The notes under the pieces are model-generated. The model was not told the DNA's origin and made no database searches. It saw only the letters and a list, made by a program, of their open reading frames with translations. Below, piece by piece: positions 25,218 through 33,613 of a stretch of DNA of 64,000 bases. The number at the start of each line of letters is the position of its first letter. The stretch's first letter is position 1. The position numbers and the translations under genes are program-made. The stretch covers positions 1 to 64,000 of the forward strand of contig NZ_NRSK01000007.1 in NCBI RefSeq assembly GCF_016584115.1, given 5' to 3'. This DNA comes from Ectothiorhodospira mobilis (GTDB lineage: Bacteria > Pseudomonadota > Gammaproteobacteria > Ectothiorhodospirales > Ectothiorhodospiraceae).

Positions 25218-26245
25218 TGACCGTCCTGCCCGCCGAATGGGCGCCGCAGAGCGCCGTACTGCTCACCTGGCCGCACCCACAGACCGACTGGGCCCCCATC
25301 CTGGACGAGGCCGAGGAGGTCTTCGTGCAGATCGCACGGGAGGTGACCCTCCGCCAGGGGCTCATCGTGGTCTGCCGCGACGAGGCCCACGAGGTCCGCA
25401 TCTGCCGCATGCTCTCCGGCGCGGGCGCGGTGATGGAACGGGTGGTGACCGCCCTGGCCCCGTCGGACGACACCTGGGCCCGGGATCACGGCCCCATCAC
25501 CGTGCTGGAGGATGGACGTCCCGTGCTGCTGGATTTCCGTTTCAACGGCTGGGGAGGCAAATACCCGGCCGATGCGGACGACGCCCTCACCGGCAGGCTC
25601 CACCGCCAGGGGGCCTTCGGCGAACTGCCCCTGCGCCCCGTGGAACGAGTGCTGGAGGGCGGGGCCATCGACAGCGACGGCGCCGGCACCCTGCTCACCA
25701 CCCGCTCCTGCCTGCTGGCCCCCACCCGCAACCCGGACCTGGATGCCGCCGGTGTGGAGGCGATGTTGCGGGATACCCTGGGGGTGGAGCGGGTGCTCTG
25801 GCTGGACCACGGCCATCTGGAGGGGGACGACACCGACGGCCACGTGGACACCCTGGCCCGTTTCTGCGACGCGCAGACCATCGCCCACGTGACCTGCGAC
25901 GACCCGCAAGACCCGCACCATGGGCCGCTGGCGGCCATGACCCGGGAACTGGAGGCCCTGCGCACCGCCGACGGCCGGCCCTACCGGCTCATCCCCCTGC
26001 CCCTGCCCGCCCCGGTCCACGACCTGGAAGGCCGCCGCCTGCCGGCCACCCACGCCAATTTCCTCATCCTCAACGGCGCGGTGCTGGTGCCCACCTACAA
26101 CGATCCCACCGACGCCACCGCCCTGGCCGCCCTGCAGCAGGCCTTCCCCGGGCGGGAGGTGGTGGGCATCGACTGCCGTCCCCTGATCCGTCAGTTCGGC
26201 AGCCTGCACTGCGTGACCATGCAGATCCCGGCGGCAACCGCCTGA
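25217..26245 (+). CDS. aguA: Agmatine deiminase
   Basis: The 342-residue enzyme of the peptidylarginine deiminase fold hydrolyses agmatine to N-carbamoylputrescine and ammonia. The signature residues are visible: DDTWARDHGP, EGGAID, the GHVDTLARF segment and the nucleophile C332 in GSLHC. The start overlaps the preceding gene. The N-carbamoylputrescine amidohydrolase (aguB) that usually follows is not adjacent; mrcB converges from the other side after 28 bases. Confidence 0.93.
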   Translation: MTVLPAEWAPQSAVLLTWPHPQTDWAPILDEAEEVFVQIAREVTLRQGLIVVCRDEAHEVRICRMLSGAGAVMERVVTALAPSDDTWARDHGPITVLEDGRPVLLDFRFNGWGGKYPADADDALTGRLHRQGAFGELPLRPVERVLEGGAIDSDGAGTLLTTRSCLLAPTRNPDLDAAGVEAMLRDTLGVERVLWLDHGHLEGDDTDGHVDTLARFCDAQTIAHVTCDDPQDPHHGPLAAMTRELEALRTADGRPYRLIPLPLPAPVHDLEGRRLPATHANFLILNGAVLVPTYNDPTDATALAALQQAFPGREVVGIDCRPLIRQFGSLHCVTMQIPAATA

Positions 26246-26273
26246 AACCACCCCCTGGCGGACTTCCGGGTCT

Positions 26274-28655
26274 TCAGCCCGGCCACCAGGAGGGCGCCCC
26301 GGCGGACGGCCGCGGTGGCGCCGGATCGGCACAGGGGGCCCGCCCGGACGGCACGGACCCGTTCAGGAAGGGCATCCAGCGCACCGGGTCACACCCCTCC
26401 CCGGCCCGCAGGCCCGTGCCCGGGTCCACCGGCACCCAGACCACCCCCTCGGGACGCGGGGGCGCGAGCCCCTGACGGGAGACCCGGCGCATCACCTCCG
26501 CCCACACCGGCAGGGCACCGGAAGACCCGCTCAGGCCCGTGGGGCCGTTGTCGTCCCGGCCCACCCAGACCACTCCCACCATGTCCCCGGTGAACCCCGC
26601 GAACCAGGCATCCCGCAGGTCGCCGGTGGTGCCGGTCTTGCCCGCCGCCGGCAGCGCCTCCGGCAGCCGCCAGCCCAGGGAGCGGGCGGTGCCGCTGCGG
26701 GTGACCTGGTGCAGGGCGGCGGTCACCAGGTAGACCGGACCTTCCCCGGCCACCCGGTTCAGGGACAGGCCATAGCGGCGCAGCCGCTCCCCCTCCCGGT
26801 CCAATACCGCACGAATGGCCCGGGGGGGCAGCCGGTAACCCCCGGAGGCCAGCACCTGATACAGGCCGGTCACCTCCAGGGGCGTCATCTCCACCGCCCC
26901 CAGCAGCAGCGAGGGATAGGGCTCCAGGTCCCGCTCCAGCCCCAGGCCCCGGAGCCGGTCCACGACCTGATCCACCCCCACCTCCAGCCCCAGACGCACG
27001 GTGGCCACGTTGTAGGAGTGCACCAGGGCCTCCTGCACGGTCACCACGCCGTGGTATTCCCGGTCGCTGTTCTGCGGCGACCAGATCTTGCCGTCGGCCA
27101 TCTCCAGGCGCAGGGGGGTATCCCGCAGGCGGGTGGCCAGGGAGAAACGCTCCGGCCGGGACAGGGCGGTCAGATAGACAAAGGGTTTGATCACCGATCC
27201 CACCGGGCGGCGGGCATGCAGGGCCCGGTTGAAGCCCGGACGGCGCACGTCACGCCCCCCCACCAGGGCCAGGACCTCGCCGCTGTCCGCCGCCGTCACC
27301 ACCACGGCCCCCTCCAGTTGCCCCGACGGCAGCCCCCGTTCCGCCTCCAGGCGCCGCAGACGCGTGCCCAGGGCCTTTTCCGCCGCCAGCTGCACCCGCG
27401 GATCCAGGGTGGTGAGGATGATCAGCCCCTCCTCCCGCAGGTCCGCCTCTCGATAGTCCTGGCGCAGACGGGCCCGCACCAGCTCCAGGAAGGCCGGGAA
27501 GGGGGTGCTGCCGGCAGGCACCCGTTCGCTCACCCCCAGGGGCGCCGCCATGGCCTGCTGCGCCACCTCCGGGGGGATCTGCCCCTGGTCGCGGAGCATG
27601 GCCAGGATGCGGTTGCGCCGTTGCAGGGCCCGCTGCGGATGCCGCCGGGGATTGTAGTAACTGGGCCCGCGGATCATGCCCACCAGCAGGGCGATCTGCG
27701 GCAGTTCCAGCTCGGAGACCCGTTCACGGAAATAGAACTGGCTGGCCATGCCCACGCCATGGATGGCCCGTGCCCCCTGCTGCCCCAGGAAGACCTCGTT
27801 GAGATAGGCCTCCAGGATCTCCGCCTTGGAATAGCGCCACTCCAGCAGCAGGGCCATGATGGCCTCGTTGAACTTGCGCACCAGGGTGCGCTCCGGGGTG
27901 AGGAAGTAGTTCTTCACCAACTGCTGCGTCAGGGTGCTCCCCCCCTGCACGGCCCGCCCGGCGCGGAGATTGGCCAGGGCCGCCCGGGCGATCCCCTGGG
28001 GGTCCACACCGAAATGATGGGGAAAACGCCGGTCCTCCACGGTGAGCAGGGTCTGCACCAGGGCCGGCGGCATATCCTCCAGGCGCACCAGCAGCCGGTC
28101 CTCGCCGTGGCGTGGATAGATATTGGCGATCAGGGCCGGCTCCAGGCGCAGGAGCGCCAGGGAAGCCCCCGTCTGCGGGTCCTCCAGGGCATGCACCCGC
28201 CCCCCCTGGAAGACCACCCGCGCCCGCCGCGGCCCCTCATAGCCCTCGGGGAAGGGGAAGCCCCGGGTGTGCAGGATCAGGGTGTTGCCTTGCCGGCGGT
28301 AATGGCCACTGGCATCCCCCCCCTGGCGGTAGTGCAGCAGCCCCAGCTCCCGTTCCAGTTCCTCCGGGGTGAGGGACTGGCCGGCGTAGAGCTCCAGGGG
28401 GCGGGCGAAGACCCGGGCCGGCAGGGACCAGCGCCTGCCCTCGAACTGGGCCTGGATGCGCTGGTCCAGGGACACGGTGTGCCAACCCAGGCCGACCACC
28501 GCCGCCAGGGCGGTGAGCACCAGGGCCGGAACCAGCCAACGGCGCCGCCGCATCGGGCGGCCGGTCTCTGCAGATGAGCGGTTCCGGGGGGCGTTCTGCC
28601 GCCCCTTGCGGGCGGGGGAACTGCGGGATTCCGATGGGCGACTGCGTTTGGCCAT
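26274..28655 (-). CDS. mrcB: Penicillin-binding protein 1B
   Basis: A 793-residue bifunctional peptidoglycan synthase. The cytoplasmic N-terminus is basic, one membrane helix lies near residues 37-58, and a UB2H-like region and the GT51 glycosyltransferase follow. The GT51 part has EDRRFPHHFGVDPQGI, GGSTLTQQLVKN and EAYLNEVFLGQ. The transpeptidase comes next, with SVIK (active serine near 486), SYN and KTGTTGD. The order and length fit PBP1b rather than PBP1a. It converges on agmatine deiminase and diverges from the APH/AAA gene. Confidence 0.93.
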   Translation of the reverse strand: MAKRSRPSESRSSPARKGRQNAPRNRSSAETGRPMRRRRWLVPALVLTALAAVVGLGWHTVSLDQRIQAQFEGRRWSLPARVFARPLELYAGQSLTPEELERELGLLHYRQGGDASGHYRRQGNTLILHTRGFPFPEGYEGPRRARVVFQGGRVHALEDPQTGASLALLRLEPALIANIYPRHGEDRLLVRLEDMPPALVQTLLTVEDRRFPHHFGVDPQGIARAALANLRAGRAVQGGSTLTQQLVKNYFLTPERTLVRKFNEAIMALLLEWRYSKAEILEAYLNEVFLGQQGARAIHGVGMASQFYFRERVSELELPQIALLVGMIRGPSYYNPRRHPQRALQRRNRILAMLRDQGQIPPEVAQQAMAAPLGVSERVPAGSTPFPAFLELVRARLRQDYREADLREEGLIILTTLDPRVQLAAEKALGTRLRRLEAERGLPSGQLEGAVVVTAADSGEVLALVGGRDVRRPGFNRALHARRPVGSVIKPFVYLTALSRPERFSLATRLRDTPLRLEMADGKIWSPQNSDREYHGVVTVQEALVHSYNVATVRLGLEVGVDQVVDRLRGLGLERDLEPYPSLLLGAVEMTPLEVTGLYQVLASGGYRLPPRAIRAVLDREGERLRRYGLSLNRVAGEGPVYLVTAALHQVTRSGTARSLGWRLPEALPAAGKTGTTGDLRDAWFAGFTGDMVGVVWVGRDDNGPTGLSGSSGALPVWAEVMRRVSRQGLAPPRPEGVVWVPVDPGTGLRAGEGCDPVRWMPFLNGSVPSGRAPCADPAPPRPSAGAPSWWPG

Positions 28656-28741
28656 GCCGGGGGAATGGAGTAGGATCCGTGGGGGTGAACCCTACTATAT
28701 CCGCCCGACGACGGCGACGACCGGAGGCCTGTCACACCGGC

Positions 28742-30325
28742 ATGAGCGATCAGCACGCAACGCAGCAGCGCCTGCTGGCGGCGCTGCAGTCCCCCGCGGT
28801 CTACCCCCACCCCGTGGAACGGGTGGAGCGCATCGAGACCCACATCTCCACGGTGCTCCTGGCGGGGGACTACGCCTACAAGATCAAAAAGCCCCTGGAC
28901 CTGGGCTTTCTGGACTTCAGCACCCTGGAGCAAAGGCACTTCTTCTGTGAGGAGGAGATCCGGCTCAACCGGCGCCTGGCCCCGCAGATCTACGAACGGG
29001 TGGTGGCCTTCTCCGGCAACCCCGATCAGCCCGTGTTCGACGGGACGGATCCCGCCTTTGAATATGCCGTGCGCATGCACCGCTTCGATCCCGGGTACAC
29101 CCTGGACCGGCTGCATGAACGTGAAGGGCTGTCGGTGCAGCTCATGGACACCCTGACCCTGCGCATCGCCGATTTCCACGAGGCGGCCGCAGTCGCCCCC
29201 CCGGACAGCGATTACGGCACCCCGGAGGCGGTGCTGGCCCCCATGGAGGAGAACTTCCGCCAGATCCGCGCACTCAGCGAGGACCCCCGGGCCCTGGAGA
29301 TGCTGGAGACGGTGGAGGCCTGGACCCGGACCCGCTTCGACGCCCTCACCCCCCGGCTGGAGGCACGCCGCCGGGAGGGGCGCATCCGGGAATGCCACGG
29401 CGACATGCACCTGGCCAACATGGCCCTGGTGGAGGGCGAGCCCCTGCTCTTCGACGGCATCGAGTTCAACGCCGGCATGCGCTGGATCGATGTGGTCAAT
29501 GACCTGGCCTTCTTCACCATGGACCTGCACGACCGCGGCGCCCACGGCCTCGCCGCCCGCGTCCTCAACACCTGGCTGGAACGCACCGGCGACTACGCCG
29601 GCCTGGCCCTGCTGGATTTCTATCAGGTCTACCGGGCCATGGTGCGGGCCAAGGTGGCGACCATCCGCCTGGGCCAGGAGGGGCTGGAGGCGGCGGAGGC
29701 CGAACGCCTGCAGGCCGAATTCATGACCTATCTGCAACTGGCCCGGGACTTCACCCGGTCCCGGAACCGGGCCCTGTTCATCAACCACGGCTTCTCCGGC
29801 AGTGGCAAGACCAGCATCAGCCAGCCCATCCTGGAGGACCTGGGGGCGGTACGCATCCGCTCCGATGTGGAGCGCAAGCGCATGGCGGGCCTGGAGGCCA
29901 CGCAGCGGGGGGACGCGGCCGTGGGCGAGGGACTGTACAGCCGGGAACGCAGCGAACACACCTACGACCACCTGGCCCGGCTGGCGGGGGGGATCCTGGA
30001 TGCCGGCCACAGCGTGATCGTGGACGCCACCTTCCTGGAACGCCCGCGCCGGGACCGCTTCGCCCGTATCGCCCGGGGGCGGGGACTGCCCTTCGTCATC
30101 CTGGACTACCAGGCCCCGGCGGACCTGCTGCGGCAATGGGTGCGGGAGCGCACTGAGGCGAACGCGGATGCATCGGACGCCAACCTGTCGGTGCTGGAGC
30201 ATCAGCTGCGGCACCACGACCCCCTGGGGAACGACGAGCCCGTGGTGACCATCGATGCCCGGGGGGAACCGCCGCTGGACACCTTGCGCCGCATCGTGCC
30301 CCCGCCGGGGGACACGGGGGACTGA
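28742..30325 (+). CDS. Fused aminoglycoside phosphotransferase-like/AAA ATPase protein
   Basis: A 527-residue cytoplasmic protein. The first part (about 1-335) resembles an aminoglycoside phosphotransferase-type small-molecule kinase with YKIKKPLDLGFLDFSTL and the catalytic loop ECHGDMHLANMAL (about 217-229). The second part (about 340-520) is a P-loop kinase-like ATPase with GFSGSGKTS at 350-358. The fusion is a recognised bacterial family; its substrate is unknown and it should not be called a resistance gene. The ATG at 28742 follows a TGTCACACCGGC leader without a strong ribosome binding site. It is 4 bases from the next gene. Confidence 0.85.
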   Translation: MSDQHATQQRLLAALQSPAVYPHPVERVERIETHISTVLLAGDYAYKIKKPLDLGFLDFSTLEQRHFFCEEEIRLNRRLAPQIYERVVAFSGNPDQPVFDGTDPAFEYAVRMHRFDPGYTLDRLHEREGLSVQLMDTLTLRIADFHEAAAVAPPDSDYGTPEAVLAPMEENFRQIRALSEDPRALEMLETVEAWTRTRFDALTPRLEARRREGRIRECHGDMHLANMALVEGEPLLFDGIEFNAGMRWIDVVNDLAFFTMDLHDRGAHGLAARVLNTWLERTGDYAGLALLDFYQVYRAMVRAKVATIRLGQEGLEAAEAERLQAEFMTYLQLARDFTRSRNRALFINHGFSGSGKTSISQPILEDLGAVRIRSDVERKRMAGLEATQRGDAAVGEGLYSRERSEHTYDHLARLAGGILDAGHSVIVDATFLERPRRDRFARIARGRGLPFVILDYQAPADLLRQWVRERTEANADASDANLSVLEHQLRHHDPLGNDEPVVTIDARGEPPLDTLRRIVPPPGDTGD

Positions 30326-30328
30326 ACC

Positions 30329-30874
30329 ATGGCGGGGAGGGTCCCATCCCCGCGGCCATGGCGGCGGCCGGTGGCCACCGCCACGGCCTGCGCCCTGACC
30401 CTGCTGCTGGCGGCCTGCGCCTCACATCCCCCGCACACCGGGAAGGACCCTGCCGCCGGCCCGCTGGGGGCGCAGCGGGCCGCGGTGGTGTTCAGCGCCC
30501 TGAGTCAGGTGGGCACCCCCTACCGCTATGGCGGCCGCACCCCGGAGCAGGGCTTCGACTGCAGCGGCCTAGTCTGGCATAGCCATCGCCAGGCAGGGCT
30601 GAAGCCCCCACGCACCACCACTGCCCAGAGCCGTGCGGCCCGCCGGATCCCCACCACGGCCCTGCGCCCCGGGGACCTGCTGTTCTTTCGCACCGGCGGT
30701 GGCGGCGTGAATCACGTGGGGATCTACATCGGCGAGGGCCGCTTCGTGCACGCCCCCTCCAGCGGTCGCAGGGTAAGCACCCAGCGCCTGGACCACCCCT
30801 ACTGGCGCCCACGCCTGGTGCACACCGGCCATCTGTACGGAGACACCGAACCACGAGGAGGAAGGAGACCATGA
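30329..30874 (+). CDS. NlpC/P60 family lipoprotein (C40 peptidase)
   Basis: A 181-residue predicted lipoprotein with a lipobox LLAAC at 26-30 after a basic, hydrophobic signal. The mature part is a C40 cysteine peptidase domain of the type that cuts peptidoglycan stem peptides. The catalytic residues are C78 in FDCSG, H129 in VNHVGIY and probably H141 in RFVHAPSSG. It follows the APH/AAA gene by 4 bases and overlaps the DUF302 gene by 4 bases (ATGA), so the three form an operon. Confidence 0.9.
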   Translation: MAGRVPSPRPWRRPVATATACALTLLLAACASHPPHTGKDPAAGPLGAQRAAVVFSALSQVGTPYRYGGRTPEQGFDCSGLVWHSHRQAGLKPPRTTTAQSRAARRIPTTALRPGDLLFFRTGGGGVNHVGIYIGEGRFVHAPSSGRRVSTQRLDHPYWRPRLVHTGHLYGDTEPRGGRRP

Positions 30875-31365
30875 AATCCCTGACCCAGTTCTTCGCCCCC
30901 CTGATCCTGGCGGGCCTGACCCTCTGCCCGCCGGCCCTGGCCCTGGAGCCGGATCACGTCACCCCCCACATGCGCCTCTACAGCGTGGAGGGGGACTTCC
31001 AGCTCTACCGGGATGCCCTGGAGATCGCCATCACCGGGCGCGGCATCGTGATCAACAACGTGGCCCACATCGCCGACATGCTCCGGCGCACCCGCGATGC
31101 GGTGGAGGGGGAGCCGGTGTACCGCCATGCCCAGGCCCTGGAATTCTGCAGTGCCGTGCACTCCCGGCGGATGATGGAGGCGGACCCGCGCAACATCGTC
31201 TTCTGCCCCTACGTCATCGTCCTCTACGAGACGGTGGAGGAACCCGGGGTCATCCACATGGGCTACCGCCGCCCCGCCGGAGCTGGGGACGAGGCCAGCC
31301 GGGAGCGACTGGAACGGGTGGAGTCCCTCCTGGACGGGATCGTGCGCGAGGCCCTGGCGTTCTGA
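30871..31365 (+). CDS. Periplasmic DUF302 family protein
   Basis: A 164-residue protein with a signal peptide (cleavage after ALA near residue 24). The DUF302-type domain shows GEPVYRHAQALEFCSAVHSRRMMEADP and NIVFCPYVIVLYE. Its two conserved cysteines could form a disulfide. It overlaps the NlpC/P60 stop codon and has GGAGGAAGGAG just before the ATG. Function unknown. Confidence 0.8.
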   Translation: MKSLTQFFAPLILAGLTLCPPALALEPDHVTPHMRLYSVEGDFQLYRDALEIAITGRGIVINNVAHIADMLRRTRDAVEGEPVYRHAQALEFCSAVHSRRMMEADPRNIVFCPYVIVLYETVEEPGVIHMGYRRPAGAGDEASRERLERVESLLDGIVREALAF

Positions 31366-31378
31366 GGGATGGGCCGGC

Positions 31379-31819
31379 TCAGGCCCCGATGCGGCGCCGC
31401 AGCAGGCGCAGGATCCCCCGCACCAAGGGGATCTGATCGTAGAGGTATTCCGCCGGGTCCCAGTAATCCACGTGGCTGACGGCCCGGCCGGCCTCGTTGA
31501 AGAGGACACGGCTCACCCCGTCCACATCCAGGCGCAGGCGGCCATCGGCGTCATCCTCCCGGTCGGTGAAGCGCCAGTGGAAGAAGGCCGTATTGTCCTG
31601 GACCGCCCAGGAGTGGAGATAGAAACGCGGTTTCGGGCACTGGCGGAACATATGCCGGAAGACCCGCCGGATCTCCTCCAGGCCGGTGACATCGTTGAAG
31701 GGGTCCTTGAACCGGGCCCCGGGATCGAAGATCTCCCCCAGCCGCTCCAGGTCCGGTTCGGAGAGTTCGGAAAAGAAGGCGGCATAGCGCCGGGCCCAGG
31801 TCTCGGTGGACTCGCTCAT
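31379..31819 (-). CDS. NTF2-like (SnoaL-type) protein
   Basis: A 146-residue protein with the nuclear transport factor 2-like fold pattern: helical start (ETWARRYAAFFSEL), the RFKDPFNDVTGLEEIRRVF segment, and a beta-rich second half ending HVDYWDPAEYLYDQIPLVRGILRLLRRRI. No catalytic residues can be assigned. It overlaps the SDR gene by 4 bases (ATGA). The SDR/NTF2-like pair commonly accompanies photolyase-Cfa-DUF1365 gene sets, as here; binding of a small hydrophobic substrate is inference. Confidence 0.8.
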   Translation of the reverse strand: MSESTETWARRYAAFFSELSEPDLERLGEIFDPGARFKDPFNDVTGLEEIRRVFRHMFRQCPKPRFYLHSWAVQDNTAFFHWRFTDREDDADGRLRLDVDGVSRVLFNEAGRAVSHVDYWDPAEYLYDQIPLVRGILRLLRRRIGA

Positions 31820-32598
31820 GCCTTGATCATCCTCCGTGTGATGCGCAGGAACACCCCATAGGGCAACAGGCGCAGCCCCTGCATGATGAGGGCGAAGGGC
31901 CGCGGGAAACGGATCTCGAATCCCCGCCTCTCCAGGCCGCGCAGGATGGCCTCCACCGCCTCGTCCGTCTCCATGAGAAAGGGCATGGGGAAGCGGTTCT
32001 TGTCCGTCAGGGGAGTACGCACGAATCCGGGATTGATCACCCGCAGGCGCACCCCCTGCTGCGCCAGCTCCGGCTGCAGGGATTCCGCCAGGCTGATCAC
32101 CGCCGCCTTGGAGGCGGCATAGGGCGCGGCCCGGGGCAGCCCCCGGTAACCGGCCAGGCTGGCGGTGAGCAGGATCTCCCCCCGCCCGCGCCGGATCATG
32201 GCGGGCATCACCGCCGCCAGGCCATGGACCATCCCCAGGTAGTTGACCCGCATCAGACGTTCGAACAGGGCGGGGTCGAAGTCCTCCAGGGCCATGGGCT
32301 CGTAATCCCCCTGATTGAACAGGGCCCGGTCGATGGGCCCGAGATGGCCCTCCACCGCCGTGGCCAGTTCCGCCATGGCCGCCGCATCGGTCACGTCCCC
32401 CGGAAAGGGAATCACCCGCCCCGGCCCCGGGGCCTTCGCGGCCAGGTCCTCCAGGGCCTCGGCACGCCGGGCGGTGGCGGCCACCTGCCAGCCCGCCGCC
32501 GCCAGGCGCAGGGCCAGGGCCCGGCCGATCCCCGAACTGGCCCCCACGAGCCAGAAGACGCCGCCATCCCCGCCGGACCCCGTCTGCGCCTGTTGCAT
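31816..32598 (-). CDS. Short-chain dehydrogenase/reductase
   Basis: A 260-residue classical SDR. The nucleotide-binding motif VGASSGIGRAL lies near residues 17-27, and the catalytic tetrad region has LLTASLAGYRG and YAASK. The C-terminal extension (RLLPYGVFLRITRRM) is basic and amphipathic, suggesting membrane contact. It is read divergently from the LitR-like regulator. Its leader has GGAGGAGG, and a perfect -10 box TATAAT (minus strand, 32641-32646) lies inside the palindrome at 32642-32660. Substrate unknown; lipid-derived substrates are a fair guess from the neighbouring Cfa genes. Confidence 0.85.
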   Translation of the reverse strand: MQQAQTGSGGDGGVFWLVGASSGIGRALALRLAAAGWQVAATARRAEALEDLAAKAPGPGRVIPFPGDVTDAAAMAELATAVEGHLGPIDRALFNQGDYEPMALEDFDPALFERLMRVNYLGMVHGLAAVMPAMIRRGRGEILLTASLAGYRGLPRAAPYAASKAAVISLAESLQPELAQQGVRLRVINPGFVRTPLTDKNRFPMPFLMETDEAVEAILRGLERRGFEIRFPRPFALIMQGLRLLPYGVFLRITRRMIKA

Positions 32599-32640
32599 GC
32601 GTCCTCCTCCAATCGGCCTGTGCCCGCCGACTATTCAAAA

Positions 32641-32661
32641 ATTATACAACGATTGTACAAT
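32641..32661. promoter_or_regulatory. Divergent operator/promoter of the SDR and LitR-like genes
   Basis: TTATACAA-CGA-TTGTACAA (32642-32660) is a near-perfect inverted repeat containing TATACA-N5-TGTACA. It overlaps TATAAT (minus-strand -10 for the SDR gene) and TACAAT (32656-32661, plus-strand -10 for the regulator gene). A repressor bound here would block both promoters. The same N5-spaced element recurs at 35801-35817. Confidence 0.6.
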
Positions 32662-32667
32662 AGCACC

Positions 32668-33600
32668 ATGATCGACACCTCCCCTTCCGCGCAGCGGACA
32701 CCCCAGGGCGAAGGACTGTTCCCGATCCGTACCGCAGCCGCCATGACCGGCGTCCACCCGGTGACCCTCCGGGCCTGGGAACGCCGTTACGGCCTGGTGA
32801 ATCCCCGCCGCACCGCCAAGGGGCACCGCCTCTACAGCCCGGAGGATGTGCGCCGCATCCGCCGCATCCTGGAACTGCTGGACCAGGGGGTCTCCATCGG
32901 CCAGGTGGCCCCGCTGCTGGAATCCCCCGCCCCCGAACCGGGGGAGACAGCCGCCGGCGGGGTCTGGCCGGGCTACCGGCGGGACCTGCAGGCGGCGGCC
33001 GCCGCCTTCGATCACCACGCCCTGGAACGCATCTACGCCGATGCCCTGTCCCTGTTCCCGGTGCAGCAGGTCATCCCCCGGCTGCTGGCGCCGGTGCACC
33101 ACAGCCTGGTGGAGGGCAGCGGCGGCCCGCAGGACCAGGCGGCCCTGCAGTTCTTCCGTGCCTGGGCCCGGCCCACCCTGGGCTGCCGCTTCCGCCATGA
33201 GGCCAGCCATGCCACCGGCCCGGTGGTGGCCCTGAGCCCCTACCCCCGGCAAGGGGACGGCCTGGAGACGGACATGCTGGCCCTGCTCCTGGCCACCCAC
33301 GGCCTGCGTGTCCTGCGCCTGTGCGGTCCCGGGCAACTGGAGGCCGTCGGGACCCTGCAGGCCCGCAGCGGCGCCGGCGCGGTGGTGCTGGTGGGCCCCG
33401 CACCCCTGGCGGAGGCGGTGATGCACAACACCCTGCCCCGCTGGAGCGGGCATCTGCCGGTGCCGGTATTCGCCGCCGGCCCCGCCGTCAAGGCCCACGG
33501 TCCCGCCCTGGAGCGGGCCGGCCTCATCCCCCTGGATCCGGACCCGCAACGAGCGGCCGGGGACATCCATGCCCGCCTGCAGGATCCGGCGGTCGACTGA
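32668..33600 (+). CDS. MerR family regulator, LitR/CarH-like with degenerate B12 domain
   Basis: A 310-residue regulator with a MerR winged helix (about 18-85, AAAMTGVHPVTLRAWERRYGLV), a helical linker and a Rossmann-like C-terminal domain laid out as in LitR/CarH photoreceptors. In B12-binding members the axial histidine sits in an HELG-type motif; here the matching stretch reads QGDGLETDMLALLLATHG, without histidine. Cobalamin binding is therefore doubtful. It faces the SDR gene across an operator and is 13 bases from the photolyase gene, so both are probably co-transcribed. The -10 box almost abuts the ATG and no ribosome binding site is visible, so a very short or absent leader is likely. 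Confidence 0.8.
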   Translation: MIDTSPSAQRTPQGEGLFPIRTAAAMTGVHPVTLRAWERRYGLVNPRRTAKGHRLYSPEDVRRIRRILELLDQGVSIGQVAPLLESPAPEPGETAAGGVWPGYRRDLQAAAAAFDHHALERIYADALSLFPVQQVIPRLLAPVHHSLVEGSGGPQDQAALQFFRAWARPTLGCRFRHEASHATGPVVALSPYPRQGDGLETDMLALLLATHGLRVLRLCGPGQLEAVGTLQARSGAGAVVLVGPAPLAEAVMHNTLPRWSGHLPVPVFAAGPAVKAHGPALERAGLIPLDPDPQRAAGDIHARLQDPAVD

Positions 33601-33613
33601 TACGTCCAGACCC

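Noticed and set aside
28742-30325. Aminoglycoside resistance gene
   Set aside because: The phosphotransferase-like half is fused to an AAA ATPase in a recognised non-resistance family; the catalytic loop alone does not show antibiotic substrate.
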